From NCBI RefSeq assembly GCF_003627795.1, contig NZ_CP032684.1, forward strand, positions 473,001-537,000: a DNA stretch of 64,000 nucleotides, written 5' to 3'. Under the pieces are notes generated by a model. The model saw only the letters and a program-made list of their open reading frames with translations. It searched no databases and was not told the origin of the DNA. This document shows, piece after piece, positions 47,164 to 54,816 of the stretch. Numbering within the stretch: position 1 is the first letter of the stretch; every line of letters begins with the position of its first letter. The position numbers were made by a program, and so were the translations under genes. Origin of the DNA: Rhizobium sp. CCGE531. Its GTDB lineage: Bacteria; Pseudomonadota; Alphaproteobacteria; Rhizobiales; Rhizobiaceae.

Positions 47164-47629
47164 GGGCGGCAGTATGCGCCCGACGCGCGAGATCGTGCTG
47201 ACCCGCGACATTGCCGCGCCGCGCGTATTGCTGTTTCGCCTCTGGACCGAGCCGGAGCATCTGATGCGCTGGTGGGGGCCACAAACCACGACTGCTTCAT
47301 CCGTCTCCATCGATCTGCGCGAGGGCGGTGCCTGGCGGCACTGCATTCTCACGACAGAGGGCAGGGAATATTGGAGCCATGGACGCTATCTGGAGATCGT
47401 CCCGCCCCAGCGCCTCGTCTTCACCTTTGCCTGGGAAAACCAGGATGGAAAACCTGGCCATCCCATGCAGGTGACCGTGGAATTCCATGAGCTTGGCGAG
47501 AAGACGCGCCTCGTCTTCCGCAAGGCCGAGCTGCCCGACGATACCGAACTGAGATTGCAGACCGGCGGCTGGGAACAGGCCCTCGACAAATACGTCGCCT
47601 ACGCAGAAGCCACCTCAAGGGAAGGATGA
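47147..47629 (+). CDS. SRPBCC (AHSA1-like) domain protein
   Basis: A 160-residue START-like fold protein: REIVLTRDIAAPRVLLFRLWTEPEHLMRWWGP, RYLEIVPPQRLVFTFAWENQ and LPDDTELRLQTGGWEQALDKYVAYAE. It would bind a hydrophobic ligand. ATG at 47147 has a perfect AAAGGAGG site inside the ArsR gene. Second gene of the operon; overlaps the GFA gene's first possible start. Confidence 0.93.
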   Translation: MIPATEGGSMRPTREIVLTRDIAAPRVLLFRLWTEPEHLMRWWGPQTTTASSVSIDLREGGAWRHCILTTEGREYWSHGRYLEIVPPQRLVFTFAWENQDGKPGHPMQVTVEFHELGEKTRLVFRKAELPDDTELRLQTGGWEQALDKYVAYAEATSREG

Positions 47630-47634
47630 GAGTG

Positions 47635-48039
47635 ATGAAGAAGACCTATCACGGAAGCTGCCATTGCGGCGCCGTCAGCTACGAGGCCGATCTCGATCTG
47701 CAGGGTGGCACCTTCAAATGCAATTGCTCGATCTGCAAGAAGAAGCGCAATTGGCTGGCAGTGGCAACACCAGCCGATTTCCACCTGATCTCGGGCGAAG
47801 ACAGCATCGGCGAATATCAATTCGGCCCGCGCATCCTGCATCATCTCTTCTGCAAGACTTGCGGCATCAGCTCGTTCAACTGGGGTGAAAACCCGGCGCT
47901 CGGCGGCAAGTTCTATGCGATCAGCATCAGCTGCCTGGACGATGCCACCGATGAGGAATTAGCTGCCCTTCCTGTGGGATATTTCGACGGCCGCGACGAT
48001 CGTTTCGATCGCGCGCCTGAGGAAACGCGTTATCTCTAA
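47635..48039 (+). CDS. GFA-family zinc protein (glutathione-dependent formaldehyde-activating-like)
   Basis: A 134-residue zinc protein of the CENP-V/GFA fold: GSCHCGAVSYEADLDL, FKCNCSICKKKRNWLAV and LHHLFCKTCGISSFNWG carry the Cys sets for two zinc ions. The enzymatic role is doubtful in general; some bind glutathione adducts. I prefer ATG 47635 (9 bases after AAGGGAAGG) over 47626. Third gene of the ArsR operon. Confidence 0.92.
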   Translation: MKKTYHGSCHCGAVSYEADLDLQGGTFKCNCSICKKKRNWLAVATPADFHLISGEDSIGEYQFGPRILHHLFCKTCGISSFNWGENPALGGKFYAISISCLDDATDEELAALPVGYFDGRDDRFDRAPEETRYL

Positions 48040-48048
48040 AGTACTGGC

Positions 48049-48723
48049 TTAGCTCTTTGTCGCCAGCCAGATGACGTGACGCGCGCCTGTCTTGCCATTG
48101 GCGCGCGTGTTGACCACCTCGACGGCAAAGCCGCTGTCGCGCAGACGTTTCGTGAAACGGTCATCGGGTCCCGAAGACCAGACGGCGAGGATACCGCCAG
48201 GGCGCAGCGCATCGCGCGCTGCCTTGAGGCCCTGGTAGTCGTAAAGGCCGTCATTCGCCTCCGACGTGATGCCATCGGGGCCGTTGTCGACATCGAGCAG
48301 GATGGCGTCGTAGGTTGCCTTGCGGGCGCGGATGAGTGGACGCACGTCGTCTTCATGAACGGCAACGCGCGGATCGTCGAGGCAGCCGTCGAAGACCGTT
48401 GCCATCGGTCCGCGTGCCCAGGTCACCACGGCCGGAACCAGCTCCGCAACCGTAACCTTGGCATCCGCACGGAGTTCGCCGAGGGCCGCGCGCAAGGTAA
48501 AGCCCATGCCGAGGCCGCCGATCAATATATGCGGTGCCTTCCGGCCCTTGATCTTCTCGCAGGAAAGCGTGGCAAGCGCGCGCTCCGAGCCGCTCAACCG
48601 GCTGTTCATCAGCTCGTTGGTGCCGAGCATGATGGAAAATTCCTGGCCGCGCTGTTTCAAGCGCAGCTCTCCGCCGCCGGGGATTTTCGCAGTGTCGAGT
48701 AGGGTCCAGGGGATCACGGGCAA
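48049..48723 (-). CDS. Spermidine-synthase-like SAM/aminopropyltransferase-fold protein
   Basis: A 224-residue Rossmann-fold protein of the spermidine synthase group: LMNSRLSGSERALATLSCEKI, ILIGGLGMGFTLRAALGEL (nucleotide loop), YDAILLDVDNGPDG and LRPGGILAVWSSG. It lacks the N-terminal beta-barrel of true SpeE and is probably a methyltransferase-like relative. It follows the HutU-like gene by 65 bp on the same strand. Confidence 0.82.
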   Translation of the reverse strand: MPVIPWTLLDTAKIPGGGELRLKQRGQEFSIMLGTNELMNSRLSGSERALATLSCEKIKGRKAPHILIGGLGMGFTLRAALGELRADAKVTVAELVPAVVTWARGPMATVFDGCLDDPRVAVHEDDVRPLIRARKATYDAILLDVDNGPDGITSEANDGLYDYQGLKAARDALRPGGILAVWSSGPDDRFTKRLRDSGFAVEVVNTRANGKTGARHVIWLATKS

Positions 48724-48788
48724 CTCTCAAAACTTGTCAATAATTGCCCGGGACCATAGTCGTTCGTACTCAGTAAGAACAGACGCGC

Positions 48789-50450
48789 CTATCCCAAACG
48801 GATGTATGGCACATCCTTTTTCGCCACTTCGTCCAGCGCTTCCTCGTAGCCGGCATCGGCATAGCGCATGACGCCGAGCGCCGTGTCGTTGGTCAGCGCA
48901 TGATCTAGCCGTTCGTCGGCGGCGGGCGTGCCGTCGGCGACTACGGTGACGCCGCAGCTCGTCATATAGCCGGCATAGCCACCGCCGCCGGAATGGACGA
49001 CGACGAGATCGGCCATGGATGAGCAAAGCATCATGGCATCGATCAAGGGCCAGTCGGCGATGGCGTCGGAACCATCCTTCATGCCTTCCGTCATGATGTT
49101 CGGATGCGCCATGGCGCCGGCGTCGAGATGGTCGCGCGAAAAGGCGATCGGACCTTTCAGCTCGCCGCTTGCCACAAGTTCGTTGACGCGACGGGCAAGC
49201 GCGGTGCGCTCGCCATGGCCAAGCCAGGCGATACGCGCCGGCAGCCCTTCGAAGGGTACATGCTGACGGGCAAGGCGGATCCAGTTGGTGATGATCTTGT
49301 TGTCGGGAAACATTTCCAAGAGCAGATCGTCGATGCGGGCGATATCGCTTTCCTCGCCCGAAAGTGCCATCCAGCGGAACGGGCCGATGGCGCGGCAGAA
49401 GAGCGGCCTGAGATAGGCTTCGGTGAAGATCGGGATATCGAAGGCGTTGGCGACGCCGCCTTCCTTCGCCTGGGTGCGGATCAGATTGCCGTTGTCGAAG
49501 ACTTCCGCGCCTTGTCTCTGGAAATCCAGCATGGCCTTCACATGCTCGACGATCGACGCGCGGCTTGCCGCCATCAACTGGCCCTGGCCGTCGTCGCGCA
49601 GATCCCGAACCTGCTGCAGGTTCATACCCTTCGGCACGTAGCCATAGACGAGATCATGCGCCGAGGTCTGGTCGGTGACGATGTCGGGCACGATGCCGCG
49701 CCGGGCGATCTCGGGATAGATCTCGGCCGCATTGCCGACGAGGCCGACGGAAAGCGCCCGCTTCTCCTTGACCGCAGCGTCGATCATCGCCAGCGCCGAA
49801 TCGAGATCGGGCGCGATTTCCTGCAGATAGCCGATTTCCTGGCGCTTCCTGGCGCGCTCCGCATCGATGTCGACGCAGAGGATCGCGGCACCCGCCATGC
49901 GGCCGGCGAGTGGCTGCGCGCCGCCCATGCCGCCGAGACCGGCTGTCAGTACGAAACGGCCGAAGAGATCGCCGCCGAAACGGCGCTCGGCAATGCGCAT
50001 GAAGATTTCGTAGGTGCCCTGGATCACGCCCTGGCTGCCGATATATTGCCAGGCGCCGGCGGTGAGCCCGCCCCAGCAGATCAGGCCCTTGCGCTGCAGC
50101 TCGTAGAAGACTTCGGCTTTTGCCCACTGCCCCACGATATTGCAGTTCGCCATGATGACGAGCGGCGCCTTGTCATGCGTGCGAATGAGGCCGATCGGCT
50201 TGCCGGATTGAATGAGCAGGGTCTGGTTCTCATCCATTTCGGTCAGCGCCTTCACGATGCCCTTATGCGCCGCCCAGTTGCGGGCCGCCTTGCCGAGGGC
50301 CGCGTAGACGACGAGATTATCCGGATCTTCGCCGACCGAGAGCACGTTTTCGAGCAGGCGCAGCAGGGCCTCCTGTCGCCAGCCCTTGGCACGCAGCTCC
50401 GGGCCGCCCGGTATAGGGAATTTCGGGTGACGTGGATTGGCTTTCGGCAT
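48789..50450 (-). CDS. Urocanate-hydratase-family protein, probable thiourocanate hydratase
   Basis: A 553-residue NAD-dependent hydratase of the urocanase family: LLIQSGKPIGLIRTH, the NAD loop GLGGMGGAQPLAGRMAG (171-187) and VTDQTSAHDLVYGYVPKG. It departs from true HutU where urocanases are near-invariant: the active-region Cys (Cys410 in P. putida) is Ala408 in LPARIAWLGHGER; MYGQMTAGSW is CWGGLTAGAW; LHHGGGVG is VHSGGGGY (485-492). It shares a strand with an MIO-less HutH homologue, hydantoinase, carbamoylase and DUF917 genes but no hutI/hutG/hutF, so thiourocanate is the more likely substrate (inference). A standard pipeline would name it HutU. Confidence 0.7.
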   Translation of the reverse strand: MPKANPRHPKFPIPGGPELRAKGWRQEALLRLLENVLSVGEDPDNLVVYAALGKAARNWAAHKGIVKALTEMDENQTLLIQSGKPIGLIRTHDKAPLVIMANCNIVGQWAKAEVFYELQRKGLICWGGLTAGAWQYIGSQGVIQGTYEIFMRIAERRFGGDLFGRFVLTAGLGGMGGAQPLAGRMAGAAILCVDIDAERARKRQEIGYLQEIAPDLDSALAMIDAAVKEKRALSVGLVGNAAEIYPEIARRGIVPDIVTDQTSAHDLVYGYVPKGMNLQQVRDLRDDGQGQLMAASRASIVEHVKAMLDFQRQGAEVFDNGNLIRTQAKEGGVANAFDIPIFTEAYLRPLFCRAIGPFRWMALSGEESDIARIDDLLLEMFPDNKIITNWIRLARQHVPFEGLPARIAWLGHGERTALARRVNELVASGELKGPIAFSRDHLDAGAMAHPNIMTEGMKDGSDAIADWPLIDAMMLCSSMADLVVVHSGGGGYAGYMTSCGVTVVADGTPAADERLDHALTNDTALGVMRYADAGYEEALDEVAKKDVPYIRLG

Positions 50451-50464
50451 GATCCTCTTACCTC

Positions 50465-50680
50465 TTGGTTAGTGGTGGTCTCCCTTCTCCCCACCGGGGG
50501 TCCGAAGGGCGGGTCGAGACCCGTGGCTCGACCCCGGTTGGTGGCCCGAAGGGTCGGATGAGGGGGCGGCTCGGCATATACCATCTTCGCTTGCCGCTCA
50601 GACGTTCGCTCCTTCGTCGCTCACCCCCTCATCTGTCCTTCGGACATCTTCTCCCCGCTGGGGAGAAGAGGAATACTCAT
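50465..50680. repeat. Complex palindromic repeat between TfoX-like and HutU-like genes
   Basis: About 215 bp rich in inverted repeats, including CTTCTCCCC...GGGGAGAAG at about 50648-50668, TCCTTCGGA near 50635 and GGTCGAGACC-like arms near 50510. This kind of mosaic is common in rhizobial genomes. It splits the cluster and may weaken or end read-through into the HutU-like gene. Confidence 0.65.
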
Positions 50681-51010
50681 TCATTTCGGCGGCAGGCCTT
50701 CGACGAAGTCGAGCGCTGCCAGAAGCAGCCGCCTGCGCAGCATGTCGTTGCCATAGGCTTCCGGGCCGGCACGCAGCCACCCCTTCATCTCGCGGCCGCC
50801 CATCAACATGGTTTTGACGTCATGCTGCTCCAGCGCCCAGGCATCGTTACCTTTGCCAAGGCGGATCAGCATCCCGTCTTCCCGGGCGCCGCACATGAGA
50901 TGACCGTTGAGCAGGAAGGCCCAGCCGCCGAACATCGCTTTTTCGCTGAGCCCGGCTCGTTGCCCAAGCTCTTCTCTCAGCAATTCCTCGAGGCCCGCGT
51001 CACGCGCCAT
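50681..51010 (-). CDS. TfoX N-terminal-domain protein
   Basis: A 109-residue protein: LREELGQRAGLSEKAMFGGWAFLLNGHLMCGAREDGMLIRLGKG, matching the TfoX/Sxy N-terminal domain; the C-terminal helix-hairpin domain is missing. In gamma-proteobacteria Sxy aids competence regulation, but short forms are widespread and uncharacterised. It lies 18 bp after the DUF917 gene, so it is part of the same transcript. Confidence 0.9.
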   Translation of the reverse strand: MARDAGLEELLREELGQRAGLSEKAMFGGWAFLLNGHLMCGAREDGMLIRLGKGNDAWALEQHDVKTMLMGGREMKGWLRAGPEAYGNDMLRRRLLLAALDFVEGLPPK

Positions 51011-51028
51011 CTGCGCCTCTCGCGCTTT

Positions 51029-52129
51029 TCAACCCTTCTTGCCGGCCAAAGCGTATTTCGCGATCTCGATCCCCATGGCCTTTTCGACAGAGGGATAGAC
51101 CGTCGGGTCGAGCACGCTGGCGGAAAGCGGAATGATATCCATCGGCACATGCAGGATGAAAACCTTCATGCCCTCATGCAGCTGGCCGACGCTCAAGGGC
51201 TCGCCTTCCGGCGACAGCGTGGTGATGACGGAGGGGAAGGTCGCAAGGCGCTTGCCGCCAGTATCCTCGACGGCCATGTATTCGTTCATCACATGCATGA
51301 CGACGGCCCTGTCGCCGCTGCCGACCGTGACGGTGCCGATATCGAAGGCTTCCTTCGTGTAGACGACATCCTTCCTGGTGATGGTGCCTTCGGCCAGGAT
51401 ATGGCCGCCGGTGGTCTTGCAGATGGCGTCGATGACGGCGCTGCCGCCCTTCTTTTCCGCCTCGATGATCGCCTCGCCGAGCGAGAGCGCCATGGAGATG
51501 CCGCCAAGTGCTGCATGCGTGCGGACATAGGAGGCGCGCAGGGGATTGCGGCAGGACGCGATGAAGCCGCCGGACTGATCGGATGCCGCGCGCAGGATCG
51601 GCGAAATCTTCGCCGTCGCGCCCTTCACGACCAGCTCGATGTAGCGGTTCTCGGCGCGGTTGCCGCCGACGGCGGTCTGGATCATCTGCTCGGGCGAACC
51701 CGCCATGCCGATCGAGCCCATATCGCCGGTGGGATGGGCGCGGATGTCGCCGACCGCGTCCACAACCTTCGTTCCGAGGATGGCCGACGGTAGCCAGCCG
51801 TTCAGCGTCGAGGACTTGCCGTTCTGGCCGATGATCAGGCCGGAAAGCTTCTCGCCGAGTTCGTCCTGCAGCAGCTGCGCGGCTTTCACGTAGTCGATGC
51901 CCTGCATTTCCCAGGCGGTCGTGGAGGCCGGCGCGCCGATGGCGGCGGCCGTGGCGATCCAGTCATTGTCGTCAAGCTCGTCGATCGACACCAGCTCCGG
52001 CTTGCCGACATTGACGGCCGCATAGCCGAGCATGCGGCCGTGATCGGCCCAGCCGCCGCCGCCGGCGGCATAAACGGAGCCACCCTTGACGGCCGCTTCC
52101 ACATCCTTGGCAACGAGTATGCGTCCCAT
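51029..52129 (-). CDS. DUF917 protein, candidate thiohydantoin desulfhydrase
   Basis: A 366-residue DUF917 (hydantoinase-associated) protein: SVYAAGGGGWADHGRMLGY, PELVSIDELDDNDW, DAVGDIRAHPTGDMGSIGM and NEYMAVEDTGGKR. The family has no general function. In this cluster it is the only member left for removing sulfur from 3-(5-oxo-2-thioxoimidazolidin-4-yl)propionate, so I suggest that role; this is inference by elimination, though I have a memory of a DUF917 enzyme doing this in Burkholderia that I cannot confirm. Starts 3 bp after the M20 gene. Confidence 0.65.
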   Translation of the reverse strand: MGRILVAKDVEAAVKGGSVYAAGGGGWADHGRMLGYAAVNVGKPELVSIDELDDNDWIATAAAIGAPASTTAWEMQGIDYVKAAQLLQDELGEKLSGLIIGQNGKSSTLNGWLPSAILGTKVVDAVGDIRAHPTGDMGSIGMAGSPEQMIQTAVGGNRAENRYIELVVKGATAKISPILRAASDQSGGFIASCRNPLRASYVRTHAALGGISMALSLGEAIIEAEKKGGSAVIDAICKTTGGHILAEGTITRKDVVYTKEAFDIGTVTVGSGDRAVVMHVMNEYMAVEDTGGKRLATFPSVITTLSPEGEPLSVGQLHEGMKVFILHVPMDIIPLSASVLDPTVYPSVEKAMGIEIAKYALAGKKG

Positions 52130-52132
52130 CGG

Positions 52133-53407
52133 CTACTCCCGGTTCTGTTTGAGGTTCTTGTCCATGTCGCGCACCGCCTCGAAAAGAACGGCGGCGCCCA
52201 TGGCGATGTCGTCATTCTCGGCCCATTCCTCGGCGCAATGGCTGCGGCCTTCCTTGCAGGGCACGAAGATCATGGCGGCAGGCGCGACCTTGGCGATCCA
52301 GGCCGTATCGTGGCCGGCACCGGAGGCCATGCGGCGATGCTTGGCGCCGACCGTGTCGCAGGCGCGCTCGAGCGTTTCGAGCAGGACCGGCGCACCCGGC
52401 GTCGGCATGTTGTCGGAGACACGCACCGGCGGGTTGATCGTCACGCCAAAATCGGCGGCAATAGTCTTCACCTCGCCATCGATCCAGGCGAGGAAATCTT
52501 CCATGTCACTGCGGATTTCGGCGCGGCCATCGATCAACAGCACGACCTTGGAGGGCACGACATTGGCGGCATTCGGTTCGATGCGGAATTCGCCGACGGT
52601 TGCGGCGAAGTGGCCGGGCGTTTTCGCCTGCTCCAACGCCCGCTGCCTGATATCGAGCACGAGCTGCGAGGCCGCCACCAGCGCATCCGCACGTCGGTCC
52701 ATCGGCGTCGTGCCGGCATGGTCGGCGCGGCCTTCAACGGTGATTTCGATGCGGGTGATGCCGGCGATCGCGGTGACAATGCCGATATCCTTGTTCTCGG
52801 CCTCGAGCACAGGCCCCTGCTCGATATGCAGTTCGAGGAAGCCAGCGAGATCCGGGCGCTTCTGGGCAAGCAGCACAGAGGGATCGCCACCGACCTCGGC
52901 AATCCCTTGAGAAAGCGTGCGGTCGCCGCTTGTGCGGGTAAGCCATGCCTCGGGAATCTGCCCGGTCATGCCCCGGCTACCGATGCAGGAGACGCCGAAG
53001 ATGCTGACTTCCTCGGCCAGGAAATCGACGATCTCCAGATCATGATCAAGCTCGATGCTGCGATCCTTCAAGGAGCGCGCCACTTCGAGCGCCGCGATCG
53101 TGCCGGCGATGCCGTCGAAGCGGCCGCCATCAGGAACGGTATCGGAATGCGAGCCCACAAGGATGGTGCCGAGGCTGGGCTTTGCGCCCGCGCGCCGGCC
53201 GATCAGATTGCCGGCGGCATCCATGCGCGTCGTGAGCCCCGCCGCCTTCATACGGGCCTCGATATAGGCTCGGCCTTCCAGAAAGAGCGGCGAGAAGGCA
53301 CGGCGCGTCCAGGGATGGCCCGGTTCGGTAATGCCGGCCAGCGCATCGATGTCTTCGGCGATGCGGTCGGCGTTGACGGGCAGGTTGCGGCGTTTGGTGT
53401 CGGTCAT
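52133..53407 (-). CDS. M20-family N-carbamoyl-L-amino-acid hydrolase, probably N-carbamoyl-L-glutamate amidohydrolase
   Basis: A 424-residue Zn (or Mn) peptidase-like hydrolase of the HyuC/AllC group. Metal ligands: His87 and Asp98 in ILVGSHSDTVPDGGRFDG, Glu132/133 in DFLAEEVS, His194 in ELHIEQGP, and a late His in GRSHCAEEW. It would split N-carbamoyl-L-glutamate to glutamate, CO2 and ammonia. Its ATG overlaps the stop of the hydantoinase-like gene by one base (TGATG). AllC-like allantoate hydrolysis is the alternative, but no other allantoin genes are present. Confidence 0.8.
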   Translation of the reverse strand: MTDTKRRNLPVNADRIAEDIDALAGITEPGHPWTRRAFSPLFLEGRAYIEARMKAAGLTTRMDAAGNLIGRRAGAKPSLGTILVGSHSDTVPDGGRFDGIAGTIAALEVARSLKDRSIELDHDLEIVDFLAEEVSIFGVSCIGSRGMTGQIPEAWLTRTSGDRTLSQGIAEVGGDPSVLLAQKRPDLAGFLELHIEQGPVLEAENKDIGIVTAIAGITRIEITVEGRADHAGTTPMDRRADALVAASQLVLDIRQRALEQAKTPGHFAATVGEFRIEPNAANVVPSKVVLLIDGRAEIRSDMEDFLAWIDGEVKTIAADFGVTINPPVRVSDNMPTPGAPVLLETLERACDTVGAKHRRMASGAGHDTAWIAKVAPAAMIFVPCKEGRSHCAEEWAENDDIAMGAAVLFEAVRDMDKNLKQNRE

Positions 53408-54789
53408 CAGGCAGCATCTCCGGCAATGATTTGGCGAGGCAAGGGGCGCACGAAGCTGCCGGAACCGGGTTCGGCCAGCACCTTCTGTCCCTCGGTGATC
53501 TGCTTGCCTCTAAGATAGGCGGCGGACACCGTCCAGGGCAGGCGGATACCATTATAGGGACTCCAGCCGACGACATTGTTGCCGCTGGCGGCTGCGTCAT
53601 AGACCATTTCGCGCGGCTCCAGCACGACGATGTCGGCATCCTTGCCAGGGGTCAACGCACCTTTGATATGGTCGAGACGGAAATGCTTAGCCGGGTTTTC
53701 CGCCATCAGCTTTGCGGCCCAGGTCAGCGGCACGCCGCGCTCCAGGGCACCCTTGACGAAGAGCGGCACCATGACCTCCAGTCCCGGCACGCCGGAAGCG
53801 TTCGCCAGCATGTCCGGATTGGTCTTGCGGTTTTCCGACCAGCTGACATGGTCGGTCGAGACCAGCCAGACATTGCCTTCCGCCACCTTGCGCCACAAGG
53901 TTTCCACTTCGGCGCGCGGGCGGATCGGCGGATTAATTTTCGCCTTGCCGCCGAGACGCCGCACATCGTTTTCCTCGTCGAGCGTCAGATAGTGGATGCA
54001 GCACTCGACCGTCGCCTCGAAGCCGTCGCGGCGATAGGCGCGGGCGATGTCGTATCCACGGCCGAGCGAGCAATGGACGACATGGGCCGGGCAGCCGGTA
54101 TCTGCGCCTGTCTCGAAGATCGTGTGCATGGCGAGAAGTTCTGATATCGGCGGCCGGGAAAGGCCGTGGGCGCGGTAGTCGGTAACGCCGCCTGCCTTCA
54201 CCTGCTCAATATAGGCGCGGACTGCTTCGTCATCCTCGTTGTGGACGCCTGCGGTCAGGCCCGTCGGGGCGATCGCGGCAAAGCAGGCATCGAGGAGAGC
54301 AGGCGGGATGCGCGGAAAGCGTTTCGGATCGGTGCCGAAGGTGGAGAATTTAAAGGCGGAAACGCCGGCCTCGACCATTTCGGCGATGCGCGCCGGACCT
54401 TCTTCCGGATCGACGGTACCATAGAGGGCAAAGTCGACGCGAGCTTGCGGCGCGGCATGGTCGATCTTCTTCTTCACCGCCGCCGCCGAGCAGACGAGAT
54501 TGCCTTCGTCATAGGGCATGTCGACGATGGTGGTGACGCCGCCGGCGGCTGCCGAGCGGGTCGACCAGATGAAGTCTTCCTGATCCTTCTGGGAGAGGGA
54601 ATGGACCTGTGCATCGATCGCGCCGGGCAGGATCAGCGCCTTCCCGAGCAGATGCCGCTCGCGTGCCGCCGGCGGCACGCCGATGCCGATCTCGGCGATC
54701 TTGCCGTCGCGAACGGCGACATAGCCGGCTTCCACGATGCGTTCCGGCAAAACCACGGTGCCTTGCAGAACAAGATCGAAATCGGCCAT
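53407..54789 (-). CDS. Hydantoinase/dihydroorotase-family amidohydrolase with altered metal motif
   Basis: A 460-residue cyclic amidohydrolase. Expected pattern: RSAAAGGVTTIVDMP, Lys147 in GVSAFKFSTFG (usually carboxylated), His183 in GVHNEDDE, His239 in HVVHCSLGRG, Asp313 in STDHVSW. The first metal motif, normally HxH, reads DAQVHS (59-64), so Gln61 replaces a His ligand. Predicted substrate: hydantoin-5-propionate, giving N-carbamoyl-glutamate. It starts 27 bp after the HutH-like gene. Confidence 0.78.
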   Translation of the reverse strand: MADFDLVLQGTVVLPERIVEAGYVAVRDGKIAEIGIGVPPAARERHLLGKALILPGAIDAQVHSLSQKDQEDFIWSTRSAAAGGVTTIVDMPYDEGNLVCSAAAVKKKIDHAAPQARVDFALYGTVDPEEGPARIAEMVEAGVSAFKFSTFGTDPKRFPRIPPALLDACFAAIAPTGLTAGVHNEDDEAVRAYIEQVKAGGVTDYRAHGLSRPPISELLAMHTIFETGADTGCPAHVVHCSLGRGYDIARAYRRDGFEATVECCIHYLTLDEENDVRRLGGKAKINPPIRPRAEVETLWRKVAEGNVWLVSTDHVSWSENRKTNPDMLANASGVPGLEVMVPLFVKGALERGVPLTWAAKLMAENPAKHFRLDHIKGALTPGKDADIVVLEPREMVYDAAASGNNVVGWSPYNGIRLPWTVSAAYLRGKQITEGQKVLAEPGSGSFVRPLPRQIIAGDAA

Positions 54790-54816
54790 GTGTATTCTCC
54801 CCGCTCGTCGGTTGGT

